A DNA stretch of 64,000 bases from the NCBI RefSeq assembly GCF_029852145.1, contig NC_079969.1, forward strand, positions 12,494,465-12,558,464, written 5' to 3'. Below, piece after piece: positions 45,901 to 58,000 of the stretch (positions within the stretch are counted from its first letter, which is position 1; each line of letters begins with the position of its first letter). The position numbers and the translations under genes are program-made. The notes below the pieces were generated by a model. That model was not told the origin of the DNA and did not search any database. It saw nothing but the letters and a program-made list of their open reading frames with translations. Source of the DNA: Microplitis mediator. Lineage: Eukaryota; Arthropoda; Insecta; Hymenoptera; Braconidae.

Positions 45901-48900
45901 TATCATAATTCTCTGATAAACAGATGTTATGGAGAATACACGAGCACATGACGCATTTAACAATAATGTCGAGCCGTAAATTTTGAAGCTTCTGCAATAT
46001 TCTGAATTTACACTGAAGTGCACCAAACGTTTGCTCTACCGGTACTCGAGTTGATGCATGCCTTGCGTTGAATCTTCGCTTTTCAACAGTCAAATTATTA
46101 TCATCGCGAAACGGTGGTACTAGCCAAGGTAAATTCGGATACGCAGAATCACCTTCAAGAAAATGGTTTCGGAAAAGTCCTAGATTTTCCGTGACTTTTT
46201 CGTAGATAGGTGATCTACGTAATACCCGTGCATCATGCATGGAACCTGGCTCGCCAATATAAACATCAAGGAACTTTTTTTTACTTGTTACAATTGCTTG
46301 TAAAACAATGCTGTGAAATTTCTTCCGGTTGTAATAGTCCTCTTGATGTTCACACGGTCTTCTAATTCGTATGTGGCATCCATCAATCGCCCCAATGACC
46401 CCATGAATATCACGTATTCTTGAAAACTCATTACGTATTACATTTATTTCGTTCCTTTCAGTTGGCCATCGGATAACTTCTTCTAGTAATGAGTTCAAGA
46501 AGTCAACGGTATTGATCAATACTCTATGGGCTGATCTACAGGTGACATTGAAGCGATCAGAAATCTGGCGAAATGATTCTGTATTCGCTAAATAGCGTCA
46601 TCAGAAACGCTCGTTCATGCGTGATGGCATTTGGACGAGGTTCTCCATTTTTTAAATAATCACTCCGTTGAAATCGATCTAAAATAAGAAAATTTTTTAT
46701 TGAAACTAACGATAAATAATATGATCTTTAGGACTTCAAAATTAAATTATAAATATTTATTACTTACCAATTAAGCCATAAGTGGTGACTCTAGTCAGTC
46801 TAAAATGACTCTTAAACTCTAAATTCGAGTAGAGCCACACCGTTTCTTCGAGATAGTTTCTGATGGAAGTTCGTCGTCGTCGAACAGGAGGTTCAGCATC
46901 GCTATCCGATGATTCTGACTCCGAGGAACTGTTCATAAGAAACCACTCCTGAAAAAAAAAATAATTTATTGGTTTTTTTTTAATTTAAAAATATATAATG
47001 AACGGAATATTAAAAGAAAAAAATATAAACAATTATATGAGAGTAAACATTTTTTGAATTTTATATAAGAAAAATTATTAATAGAAATAAATAATCAACC
47101 TCCATTTCTTGATCGATTTCATTAGCAATCATTTCTGCTTCGGAATTATTCTTTTTTAAAAATAATTATTGATTAATTCATAAATAATATGAATGCATCT
47201 ACAAGTTAATTTGATTTTTTTCTTAATGAACTGTATTTTCATGAAATATGTAAAATAATTAGTAATGCCAAATGTCACGCGTCTTAATATAGATTTTTAT
47301 TTATTTCAAATATTTTCCGGTAGAGGATTAATTAGGATAATATATTAATTTAATTTACTTACCGTTATATTATCAATATCACTTAACGGTGTAATTTTCA
47401 GAATTAAAAAAATTCAAATTTAAAAATTTCGCGCTAACAATAAGATGCGCAGATCTTCTGCGCATCTCCTAGTGCGCATGCGCGAAACTGTAATTTTCAC
47501 CAAAGAATGCACTCATTTAGAGGGTGGAGGAAGAAACCGTGGTGGGAAAAAAATCCCAAGCTTTCGTTGAGACGACTATATCAATGCGCGCCCTCATGTA
47601 GGTGAACGATGAATTAAAAACCTAAAAAGAACGTTAATGCTGATAAAATAAATCGAATTTTTCTTTATTAACTTTGTGTTTCACCATAATTTTACCAATT
47701 TTAATAAAGGCTTAATTTTTTGAAAAATAGATAATTAAAATATTTCTTACTCGTAATTTTTGAAAGATGAATGGCTCAAATATTAATTGTATTATTATAA
47801 GACTCGCAAAGATACGCGAGTGCAGGCACACCGTAGTAGCGATGCATAGAGCGGAGCTGTGAGACCCACTTGAGCTCAGTCAGCTAGTGTTAGTCGAATA
47901 AAAAAGTCACGCGAAAAAAAAATCAAAAATAAATAGTTATTTGGAAAATATGATTCTTGTGAGTTTAAAACATTAATATTTGCTTTTTTCAGAGTATTCT
48001 CCGGTTTTTTTTATTAAGTATCTAATATAATTCAAAATCTTGAAAAACATTTTTATAATACTAAAAAAAAAAAATTGAATAAAAAAATTTCGATATACTA
48101 TCGCCGACATTAATGTCAGTCCTTTTTTGAAAACACTATGAAATAAACTTCGGCATTTTAAACATCTACTTAGACACAAGTCATAAATAAATAATCATAA
48201 AAAACAAAATCAGTTCATATAAAAAACGGTATAAAAATTAATTTTCTAAAATAAAATACTCTATTTATAAAAATATATGAAAATAAATAAATGCATTACT
48301 ATAAATATACCAAATAAGTTTTCAATATAGTTAAATAAATGAATAACAAAATATACCAATAATTCAAAATACAAACTAAACTATAAAACGTTTAAAAAAT
48401 AATTGAACAAATAATTATATCTATAAATATAAAACTCATTAATAAATTAACAAAAAACAAAAAAATACTAAAAATAAATATCCGTATAATAAACTGAGCA
48501 AAATAAACTTACAAATAATAATTATAACCAGAAAAAAAAATCTGAAAACCGCCTGACCCTGCGGGCCAGCCCCAAAACTTCCCGCTGTTTCCGAGCTCCC
48601 TGAGCTTGGAAACATTATTACTTGCAGATTTTTGAGCTCTTCGAGCTCAAAAATTTGTTAGGCCGGTAAGCCATACCTTCACTGAAATATTATAATTTTT
48701 GTCCGACGATATCTTTGGAACGAATGAACCGATTTGAACGTTCTTGGTGGCAATTGAAAGGGCTCAACAAGACTTAAAACTGATTACATTTTTAGGTGAA
48801 TCGGGCAAGTAGTTTATAAGTTATACGCAAAAAACCAAAAACAAAAAAAATTTTCAATTTTTATTCTTTGTATTACTTTTAAACTACATGACCGATCTAC

Positions 48901-49003
48901 CCCAAAATCTAATCAAGTCTAAGTTTTAGTGAGCCCTTGGTTGCCACCAAGTACGTTCAAATCGGTTGATTCGTTCCAAAGATATCGCCAGACAAAAAAA
49001 AGA

Positions 49004-49078
<75 letters not shown>

Positions 49079-52000
49079 TCAAATTTATTATTTTTTCTCC
49101 TTTTCATTGATCTTATTATTACTGGCAATAACCTAAGGAAAGTAAAAAAGTGCCATATATTTTACAATATATTGGAAACCATATATTTTGCAATATATTG
49201 GAAAACATATATAAAAAATACTATATATTAATTAATATACTACTTTCAATATAATATATCAATATAAAAAAGATGTATTAAATTATATATGTAAAACATA
49301 CATAAAAAGTCATAGATTGATAAATACATTGATAATATATTCTACCCTCGCGGTTTTCATGATACGGTTTGAACACTGTATTAAGGGGGGGGGGGGGGGC
49401 AGGGGTTTTAAATTATTTAAAAAAAAATTTTTTTTCTGAATAAGCAATATGTCAAGAATATTGTGTACAAATTTTAAATCAATCCGAGTAAAACTAACGG
49501 AGTTACAGCGTTTCAAATGACCGGCCGGTATACCTGAATTTTATACCTGCCCGACCTGCCCCTACATACCCCTAGTAGAAATCAGCTGCAATTTTCTTTG
49601 TTCTTCCGAATCCCTTTCTCCAGCAGTGTGTCTTTCAAAGGATGTAAACTGATGACTCAATATAAGTATAAAAATTCATATTCTTTGATTGATAGTTTAT
49701 TTCAAATTTTCACGAATAAAAAACTTTAAATGGATTTTCCCGAAAACGTTATTTTTAAAGTCCGTGAACATCATAACTCAAAATGTACTGAACCGATCCC
49801 TTTGAAAATTTGAACATTACTTCTTCACATAAATCAACAGGTAACTACGAAGAGTTTTTTTTTGTTTTTCATTTTTTTCTATTTTTTAATAACAAATTAA
49901 CCGCGATTTTTTGAGCTAAAATCGTGTTTTTCACTTCCAAGTGCTGCAAAAAATTGAAAAAAAAAAAAAAAAAAAAAACTCTTCGTGGTTACCTTGAGAA
50001 ATAAATCAACTTTAAAATGCATATCAATTTTTTTTTTTCCGATGATCCGGTAACGAGTTATGATGTTCACCGCAAAACGACTTTTTTTCGAGGCGCCTCC
50101 GGAGTATCAACGTCACCAGCTTATTAATCAATATTTTTCGTTAAAAATTTTTTCTGATATTCTTCAAAAGTTGTACAATAATATGTGATTAAGTTTAATG
50201 AAATTATATTACTCATCTCGCCGGAAAAAAATCACAAAAATATGCTTCTTTTTCGCCTTTAAAACCCTACCCCCCCCCCCTTAAAAGAGCATACACGTAG
50301 TCGATAACAAGTAGTTTTACCGTATTTATACGGTATGTTTGTGAAATTTAATTACGGTATTCCTACAGAGCTTATACTGCGTTTATACGAAGCTTATACG
50401 GCATTTCTACCGTATTAATACGTTATTTCTACCGTAATAATACGGTACTTCTACTGTATTAATACGGCATTTCTATAAGATTAATACTTCATGTATATGA
50501 TATTAATACGAAATTTCTACCGTAATAATATGACATTGTTAGCGTAATAATACGGCATTTCTACTGAATTTATACGGCATTTCTACCGAGTTCACACAAC
50601 AATTCTACTGATTTAATGAGGTGTTTATACGGAATTTATCCAGTACATGGTAAAAAAAACTATATATAATTATTAATGATAAATGGCTCTATATAATTAT
50701 TTATATTGCTTTACAATGTATTGTGTCACTCGTATATTTTTAATCATATAGTAGAGATTCTATAGACTTTTGATTAAAATATATTTGTTAAAGCTCAAGT
50801 TCAAATTCAGAGATAAATTATTTATGGAAACATTGATAATAAATATTTTTGTCATTATGTAATATAGGTTGTACTATATTACCATCAAAAAAGGTACTTA
50901 TCACTCTATCAAATAACGGAGAAGTACCCGCGCCAGAATGGTCACAATTTCGGAATATAAGACTTCTGAAATAAGTTTCTTACCAGGGACACTACAAATC
51001 GTAGGCGCTACCTAGTGGCGCGTACCGAACTATTCTCGCTGCTGCTGCCTAGCACCAGTGACTTCCCTCTCTTCCATATATATCTTTTCTCCCAAGAAAT
51101 TTTTCTCTCGGTTTGAGTAACTTTTTTTTTTTTTGGTTGGAGCATACGAAAATTCTTTTGTTAAACAAATAGTAATTATTCCAAGAAATTTTATTTTTTT
51201 CAAACAAAAAAATGCAATATTGGTACAATAACCTGGCACGGCTTTCTTCAATAAAATATCTCTTATTTTAAGAAATAAAAACTTTTAAAACAATTAAAAA
51301 TTTTTTGACTAAAGCATAAAAATATGTTAACTTGAGGAAAAAAAATTTTGATTCAAAGTAAAGATTTCAAAATAATTATTTATTTGATGTAAAAAAATTT
51401 TTATTTTCCGAGTCGTTAAAAAAAATTTTCTTGTATCAAGAATATTTTTCTTAGTTCAAGTTAACTGTATTTTCTGTGTAGAGAAACTAAAATTTAAAAG
51501 ACGCGTGAAGATTTTTATAATGTACAAATAAAGAACTTTATGAGCTAAAAAAAGACTTTTATGTCAAAATACCCATACGACATAAACACTGGAGTGTTTA
51601 GACATGTTTCAATTGAAGAATGTAATTTTTAATCATAAAATAATCCTAGTTATTAATATTGATCCTAAATGTATTTCAAAATTATCTGATGTTCTTGCGA
51701 ATCATTACTACATAGAAAAAACAGTTTACTCGAATCAAGAAAACAATTCCTGATTCAAGAAATTTTGTTTTAACGATTCGGAAAAGTAAAATTTTCTTGC
51801 ACCAAGTAAATAATTATCTTAAAATTTTAATCTTGAATCAAAATTTTTTTTCCTCAAGTAAACATATTTTTATGTTTAAATTGAAAAATTTTTACTAGTT
51901 TCAAGAGTTTTTATTTGTTAATGAGAGAAATTTTTTTGAAAAAAATTTTTTTGTGAAAGTCAAAATGAACTAGTTCATTTTTACAGCTGTACTTTTTTAT

Positions 52001-55000
52001 TGAAAAATTGAAAGCAGAACATAGTGAAGAGATGAGCCATTTAAGAATGCAAGTAGTAGTAAAACATATTGTATCTGTTATAGAATCTGAAGATTGTTTG
52101 TTAATAAAACTGAAAGATATGAAAAGTATTTTTCAGCCTGTAAGAGTGAGACGGCATAATCACTGTATAAATGCGGCATAACCACCATATTTATACCGCA
52201 TAAATACCGTTTAAATACGGTGCGAACATTATATGAATACCGTGTAACCACTGTTTAAATGAGGTATAGCAACCGTATAAATACGGTATAACCGACGTTT
52301 AAGTACAGCATAAAAACCATATAAATGGAGTATAATCATTGTACAAATACGGTATAGCGAGAGCGTAAATACGGTATAAACACAGTATAAATACGGTACA
52401 GTCCCTATATAAATTTGGTATCAACACAATATATTTACGGTATTAATACGGTAATAAAATTTCACAAACATAGCGCATTTATACCTAGGGTATACCGTAA
52501 TAATACTTATACCCAAAAAATACTCGGAAAATACCGTAGAAATACCGTTATGGCAATTCCGCGAGGGTAGCAATATATTTTTTTTCAATATATTATCATA
52601 TATTAATACGGCAAAAATATAAATATTATTTTATGTATTGTACAATATGTCACATTATAATATTCATATATTCTATCATATATGTTTTCACATACAAAAT
52701 TTTTGCATGTGGGTGAACTTGTTTCAATTTCCATGTATTCAAATGAATTGAAATTCAGTTGACTCAAGTGCGGATAGGCCAAGTACTCGGCGTATTTCGG
52801 AAGAAAACATGATTTTTATCAGTGTAGTAAAACGATTTTACAGGTTTATTGTAATAAGTCAAGTAGACAAATGCAAATAATTATTGATTGTTGGCACTAT
52901 TTTTTTTCTTCATTTTTAACTTCCCGCTAAGAAAATTGTAAATTTTCAAAAGTTCGGGAAGTTATTGGTTTCGGTCCGATTTTCGAAAATCGAATTTCTA
53001 TCAAATCTTGACGTTTTGAGATTCTAGGAAGCTATTTTGACTAATTTCACGATGATGTCCGAGTGTATGTATGTATGTATGCACTTACGTATGTAAATAC
53101 CTGTATCTTTTTAGCAGATAAACCGATTTTGATCTTTAAGGTGTCATTCGACGCGGCTTGTTAATATCAAAAGGCTGTAAAAAATTGAGCTTGATTGGTC
53201 GAGTGCGTTCGAAGATATTCCAAAAATAAAATTTTTTCAAAAATGTTTTTTTTGGATAACTTCAAATGTGCTCGATGGATTGATTCTAAAATCAACTGAG
53301 CTCTAAAACTTTATGAGCTGCGTCAAATGCCACCTCAACCACCAAAATCGGTTCATTTGTTCAAAAGATACCGTTGTCGAAAGAATTAAAAAGAAAAATT
53401 TTTTTGAGTTTTTTTGAAATATCTCAAAAACGACTTGATAAATCGAATTCAAAATTTGATCAGCTTTAGAACTTAAAAAAATTCGTTTGAGAGATGTCGT
53501 TGGAGAAAAAATGGTAAAAAACGTTTTTTTTTTTAAAACAACGGCATACAAAAGTATTTTCGATCTCGAAGAGCTCGAAAATGTATTCACAACAATGTTT
53601 TCGAGCTCAAGGAGCGGGAAGTTTTGGGGCTGGCTCGCAGGGTCAACTGATGGACGGATTTTTAAAATTACAATTAGTAGAGAATCACCCATATGCTTTG
53701 AACTAAATTTTTGATCACGGGCTCAAGTAATCTAAAGATATGTATGTTCAACAATTTTCGTAAAAAAAAACAGTTATCTAGAAGCTATAGGCCTAATATT
53801 TTTGGAATTAAGCGTTTTTTTCTTAGAGTCAATATGAATTAACAGTCCTAAAATATTACGATCTTCTATATTTTTACAGGATTAAAGGTTGATTTTTTCG
53901 TGGGAGGAACACCGTTGCAGCCTGACAAAAACAAGATTAGTAATTGCCATATTATTGTCAGTACGCCTGGCCGATTGAGACACATGATTGACAAAAAGCT
54001 CATCAAAATTGACAATGTGCGACTATTTGTCTTGGATGAAGCTGATAAATTAATGGATAATAGTTTTCAAAAAGATGTCGAGTGAGTATATACTACGATT
54101 ACTCATGAATATTTTTATCTGTTACATTTGTTATAAATAATGTGAAAGGCCGTCGTCTGAACAAATCAATATTGTTGGTGTGTGTGTGTGTGTATCTGTG
54201 TAAACCTTCTATATCTTTTAACTATATCTTTAAACTAATTAACCGATTTGAATGGTTTTTACGGTAATAGGAAAAGTTTATTAGCTGTCAACTTTCATGT
54301 AAATTTTAGATCATTCGATCAAATTGGCTCTGAGATATTTAAGAAAGACGAAGAAAAAAAATTGTTTTTTTTTTTTGGTTTTTTTGAAATTTCTGGAAAA
54401 TAACGTAATCAATTTATTCCAAAATCTAATTAGCTTCAGAGCCCCATAAACCGCGTCGATTCCTGCAAAAATCACCCCAATTGGTTAATACGTTCGAGGT
54501 TCATCGTTGGCGAAAGAAATGATAAAAGTCGTTTTTTTTAAATATCTTCGAAATGACAACCAGTCAATTTCTAGATCATAACAGCTTTAGAACTCAATCA
54601 AACGCATCGATCGTCATATTAAACATCAAAGTCGGTTTATTTGAAAGATATTGATGCCAAAAAATTAAAAAAAAAATCTGAAAAACGGTTTTCTGCGGCC
54701 AAGCCCCAAAACTCCCCGCCGTTTTCAAGCTCCTTAAGCTCGAAAACATTGATACTATCAATACTTGTTTGAGCTCTTTGAGCTCGACAATATCTTAAAA
54801 TGCAATGATATTATCGAGCCCATCAAGCTCGAAAAAATTGACATTTCGTATTGACGTCCGAGAATTCGAAATTTACAGAAATGATCGATAGAAAGAGTCA
54901 CGTGAACTTTGAATTAAACCAGCGAGTTATTATATGAAACATCCGGAAAAAGACGTCAGAAATAGTGATTTTTTTTTTTTTTTTAATGATGATATTATTT

Positions 55001-58000
55001 AAACTAACGAACCGATTGCAATAATTTATGTGGCAATCATTAAATACTATGAACCCAAAGGGTCTGTAAGAGTTTTGGAACATATGAGGAATTACAATAT
55101 TCGTTATCTGAAAAAAACGAAGTAAATTGTTATTTTTTAAATTTTTTATCATCAATATCCTTCGAACTAATTTACCGATTTCGATGTTTGAGGCGGCATT
55201 TGACGGAGTTTTCCAGCCCCTTACCCTAAAACGTTATTAGAATAAATAAGTTTTGCGATTTTTTTTTAGACAAAAAGACTTTTGAAATTTTTTCGACAAC
55301 GATATCTCTTGAACAATTAATCTAATTTTGATGGTTGAGGCGGCATTTGACGCGGCTTACAGAGCTTTAGAGCTGACGAGATTTTTAAATTAATCCATCA
55401 AGTACACTAAAAGTTATCCGAAAAAAAAAACATTTTTCAAAAAATTTTATTTATGGAACAACTCGAAACGCACTGTTCAGATGATGCTATAGAATATTTA
55501 CATAAGTACGCACGTACATGCATACATGCACTTGAACATCTACCTGGAAATATTCAGGATAGCTTCCTAGGGCCTTAAAACGCCGAGATCTGTTCAGAAC
55601 TCTGTTTTCGAAAATCGGACCGAAATCAATAGCTTCTCTTTTTTTTGAAACTTTTCAGTATTCTTAGCGGAAAGTTAAGAAAAAATTTACCTCGTTTTTC
55701 GAGATAACTCGTAATGTAAGGTACTACATATTTCAAAAATTATACCAGATTTTTGTTTTCACAGTTTTTTCTTAATCATCGCATAACTCATTTCAATCGG
55801 TTCAGGAATTTTCGTCAACCTAATTTTTTCATTATTTATCTTGAGTACTTATATGTAGTTCTGTTAAAATCTATGCCTTTCCTCAAGAATAATCTTGCAC
55901 GAAAATTTTAAGTTGCATGTTTTTAATTATTTTAGATTTTTGTAATTTTCGTCGTTCAATATGCAAGACAACTTTTTTTTGAGCACGAATAGCTCAACCG
56001 CAGAATCACCGGTTTCTAGATTTTTTTCAATGCCAAAAACACTATTGTCAAAATACAATATTAACGCGTCCCGTTGTTCTAAGAGCCTTGTTGTTACAGC
56101 TGTAACTGATAGTCATCATGTCTGAACTGCAGGCAGTATTTTGTAATTTTTCAAGTCCAAAAATGCCTGATATTCTTTAAATTCAGTTTGTCGTTTACAA
56201 CTTGATGAAAAATGATTGTATATAGAATGAAATAATATTTCACCAGTAGATAATAACGAGTCGCAAGCAGCACTGGCGCAAAATTGGTAACGAATGACAG
56301 AGACATGTCATGATATAAATATCTTGACATCTTGTCCGTACTGAATTATTTTTACCCATCATGAATATTGCAAACATCTGCATCAAGACCAATTATTTTT
56401 TCGAACGATGATAGCTGTAGTTGACACTTTACTAGCGTTACAGTTATCACTAAAAATTCTATATAGCTCCCAAAAACGACAAACTATTCTCCCTGAATCT
56501 TCAAAAATATGATAATCAAAGTTACAACGGGCAATTTATGAACGACTTAGTTCTAACTTATCGTCAGTCACTTGTGATTCTGTGCTGTTTTACTACCGAT
56601 TCACCTCTAATTAACAATCAAGTCACCGTCAGGAGTCTGTCAATCGTAGTAGAACCCACAGTTGAGCGACGAGAAAATTGCAGTCAACTCATTGTGATAA
56701 GATGCCGCCATCATGAACGAAACATGATTTACCTACGAAAAATGAACTATGAAATTACGCTTATTGCACGTCATTTTTATTGGTTAATCGACCATTGTTA
56801 TATCGTGTAAAATTTTCATATACACTAGTTATGCACCATAAAATTACTATCATTCGACCATAAATCTATTGTTTTTTGACGGAAAAATAAATTTACCCTG
56901 CATTGAAGATCTTAAATAACTGGTCTTACGAGCTTATTACTGTGACCAAGGATCCGCAAAAAAAAATGATATAAATTGAATTATACAACTGATATTTTTA
57001 AACGTTTTGTTTACAGTTACATCTTTTCGAAATTGCCAGTAAATAAGCAAGCAATATTATCGAGTGCTACGTATCCAAAGGATTTACATTTATTTGTAAC
57101 AAAGTACATGCGATCTCCATTAGTATGCTCACCTGATGATAGCAGCCCTATTCTTTTGGGATTGCGACAATTCGTTGTTATCGTCCCTAATCATCCTAAT
57201 CTAATGAAGCAAGTATGTATTCATAAAATTATTTTATTATGTACACTAATGCAAAAAATTAAAGGAGCAGAAAAATTTTATAAATTTTTTAGTGATTTTT
57301 GGAAGGCTGTGACTTTGTGAAAAATAATCGAATCGAGATTTTAAAAAAAGATTTATAGCTTAAAATCTCTAGTTTTGGTGCATTTTTTCAAAATTTTTTA
57401 AAAGCTCCGATTATGGCGCAAACATGAGAAATACCGCGAGACGAAAAATTTCTAAATTTTTTTTTTCCGAAGAGCCCACGGATCGCGGAAAAATTCTTTA
57501 AACTAAACGAATACATAGCTCGTTTAGAAAATTTATTCAGCTTCAATTTGATTTTTTTGTTAATCTCGTAGGACGATTTGTCGCAGAGATATCAGCCTTC
57601 AAACAGAAAATGATCCTTTTGACTTTGATCATCGATATTTCAGGTACCATGATCGCACAGAAAGTTGAAGGGCAGCGTTGAAAACTTGAAAAAATTCCCT
57701 ACAAGACCCTGTCATCATTTTTTGGAAAAAAAAAATTTTTCATTTTTAACATTCATTAGAAAAACAAAAAAATGACTTTTTTTGGTTTTTTAGTAAATCA
57801 ACCGCTACTCTGCAAATATCGATAAAAAAAATAATGTTGCCAGGAACTTTTTTAGCTTTATGTACTCCCAAGACCCCTGTAAATTTTTTAATTGATCTAT
57901 CGAACCGTTTTTTGGAAATCATCGATTAAAGTTTTGCTAAACAATTAAAGGAGCAAGTTTTGTTCCTTTAATTGTGTAATCATAATCAAAATGAAAAAAT

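Larger units (their letters stand above)
49345..52567. mobile_element. CCCTCGCGG-ended, TA-flanked element of ATACGGTA words
   Basis: CCCTCGCGGTTTTCATGATA at left and GGCAATTCCGCGAGGG at right, with TA outside both. Arrays of TTTATACGGTATTTCTACCG (50310-50640) and AAATACGGTATAAACAC (52150-52560), of opposite sense, fill its own sequence. The middle holds a TTAA-flanked element (49385-50280) and an inverted-arm repeat (51290-51960). Confidence 0.68.

Noticed and set aside
45844..46026. 60-codon frame in the nuclease region
   Set aside because: Second frame of the HARBI1-like coding sequence, produced by the Asp-rich repetitive tail.
43290..47560. TIRs for the whole Harbinger unit
   Set aside because: CATGCGCGC near 43313 and GCGCATGCGCG near 47473 were considered, but no convincing inverse ends with a TWA duplication could be placed.
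48919..49231. Open frames on both strands across the CA repeat
   Set aside because: They encode only (TH)n or (CV)n dipeptides from the microsatellite.
53303..53714. Open frames on both strands in the dispersed repeat
   Set aside because: Other copies of the repeat have different stops and frameshifts at the same places, so there is no sign of selection for a protein.
56538..56810. 90-codon frame in Gemin3 intron 3
   Set aside because: No domain, no splice signals joining it to Gemin3, and composition like the surrounding intron.
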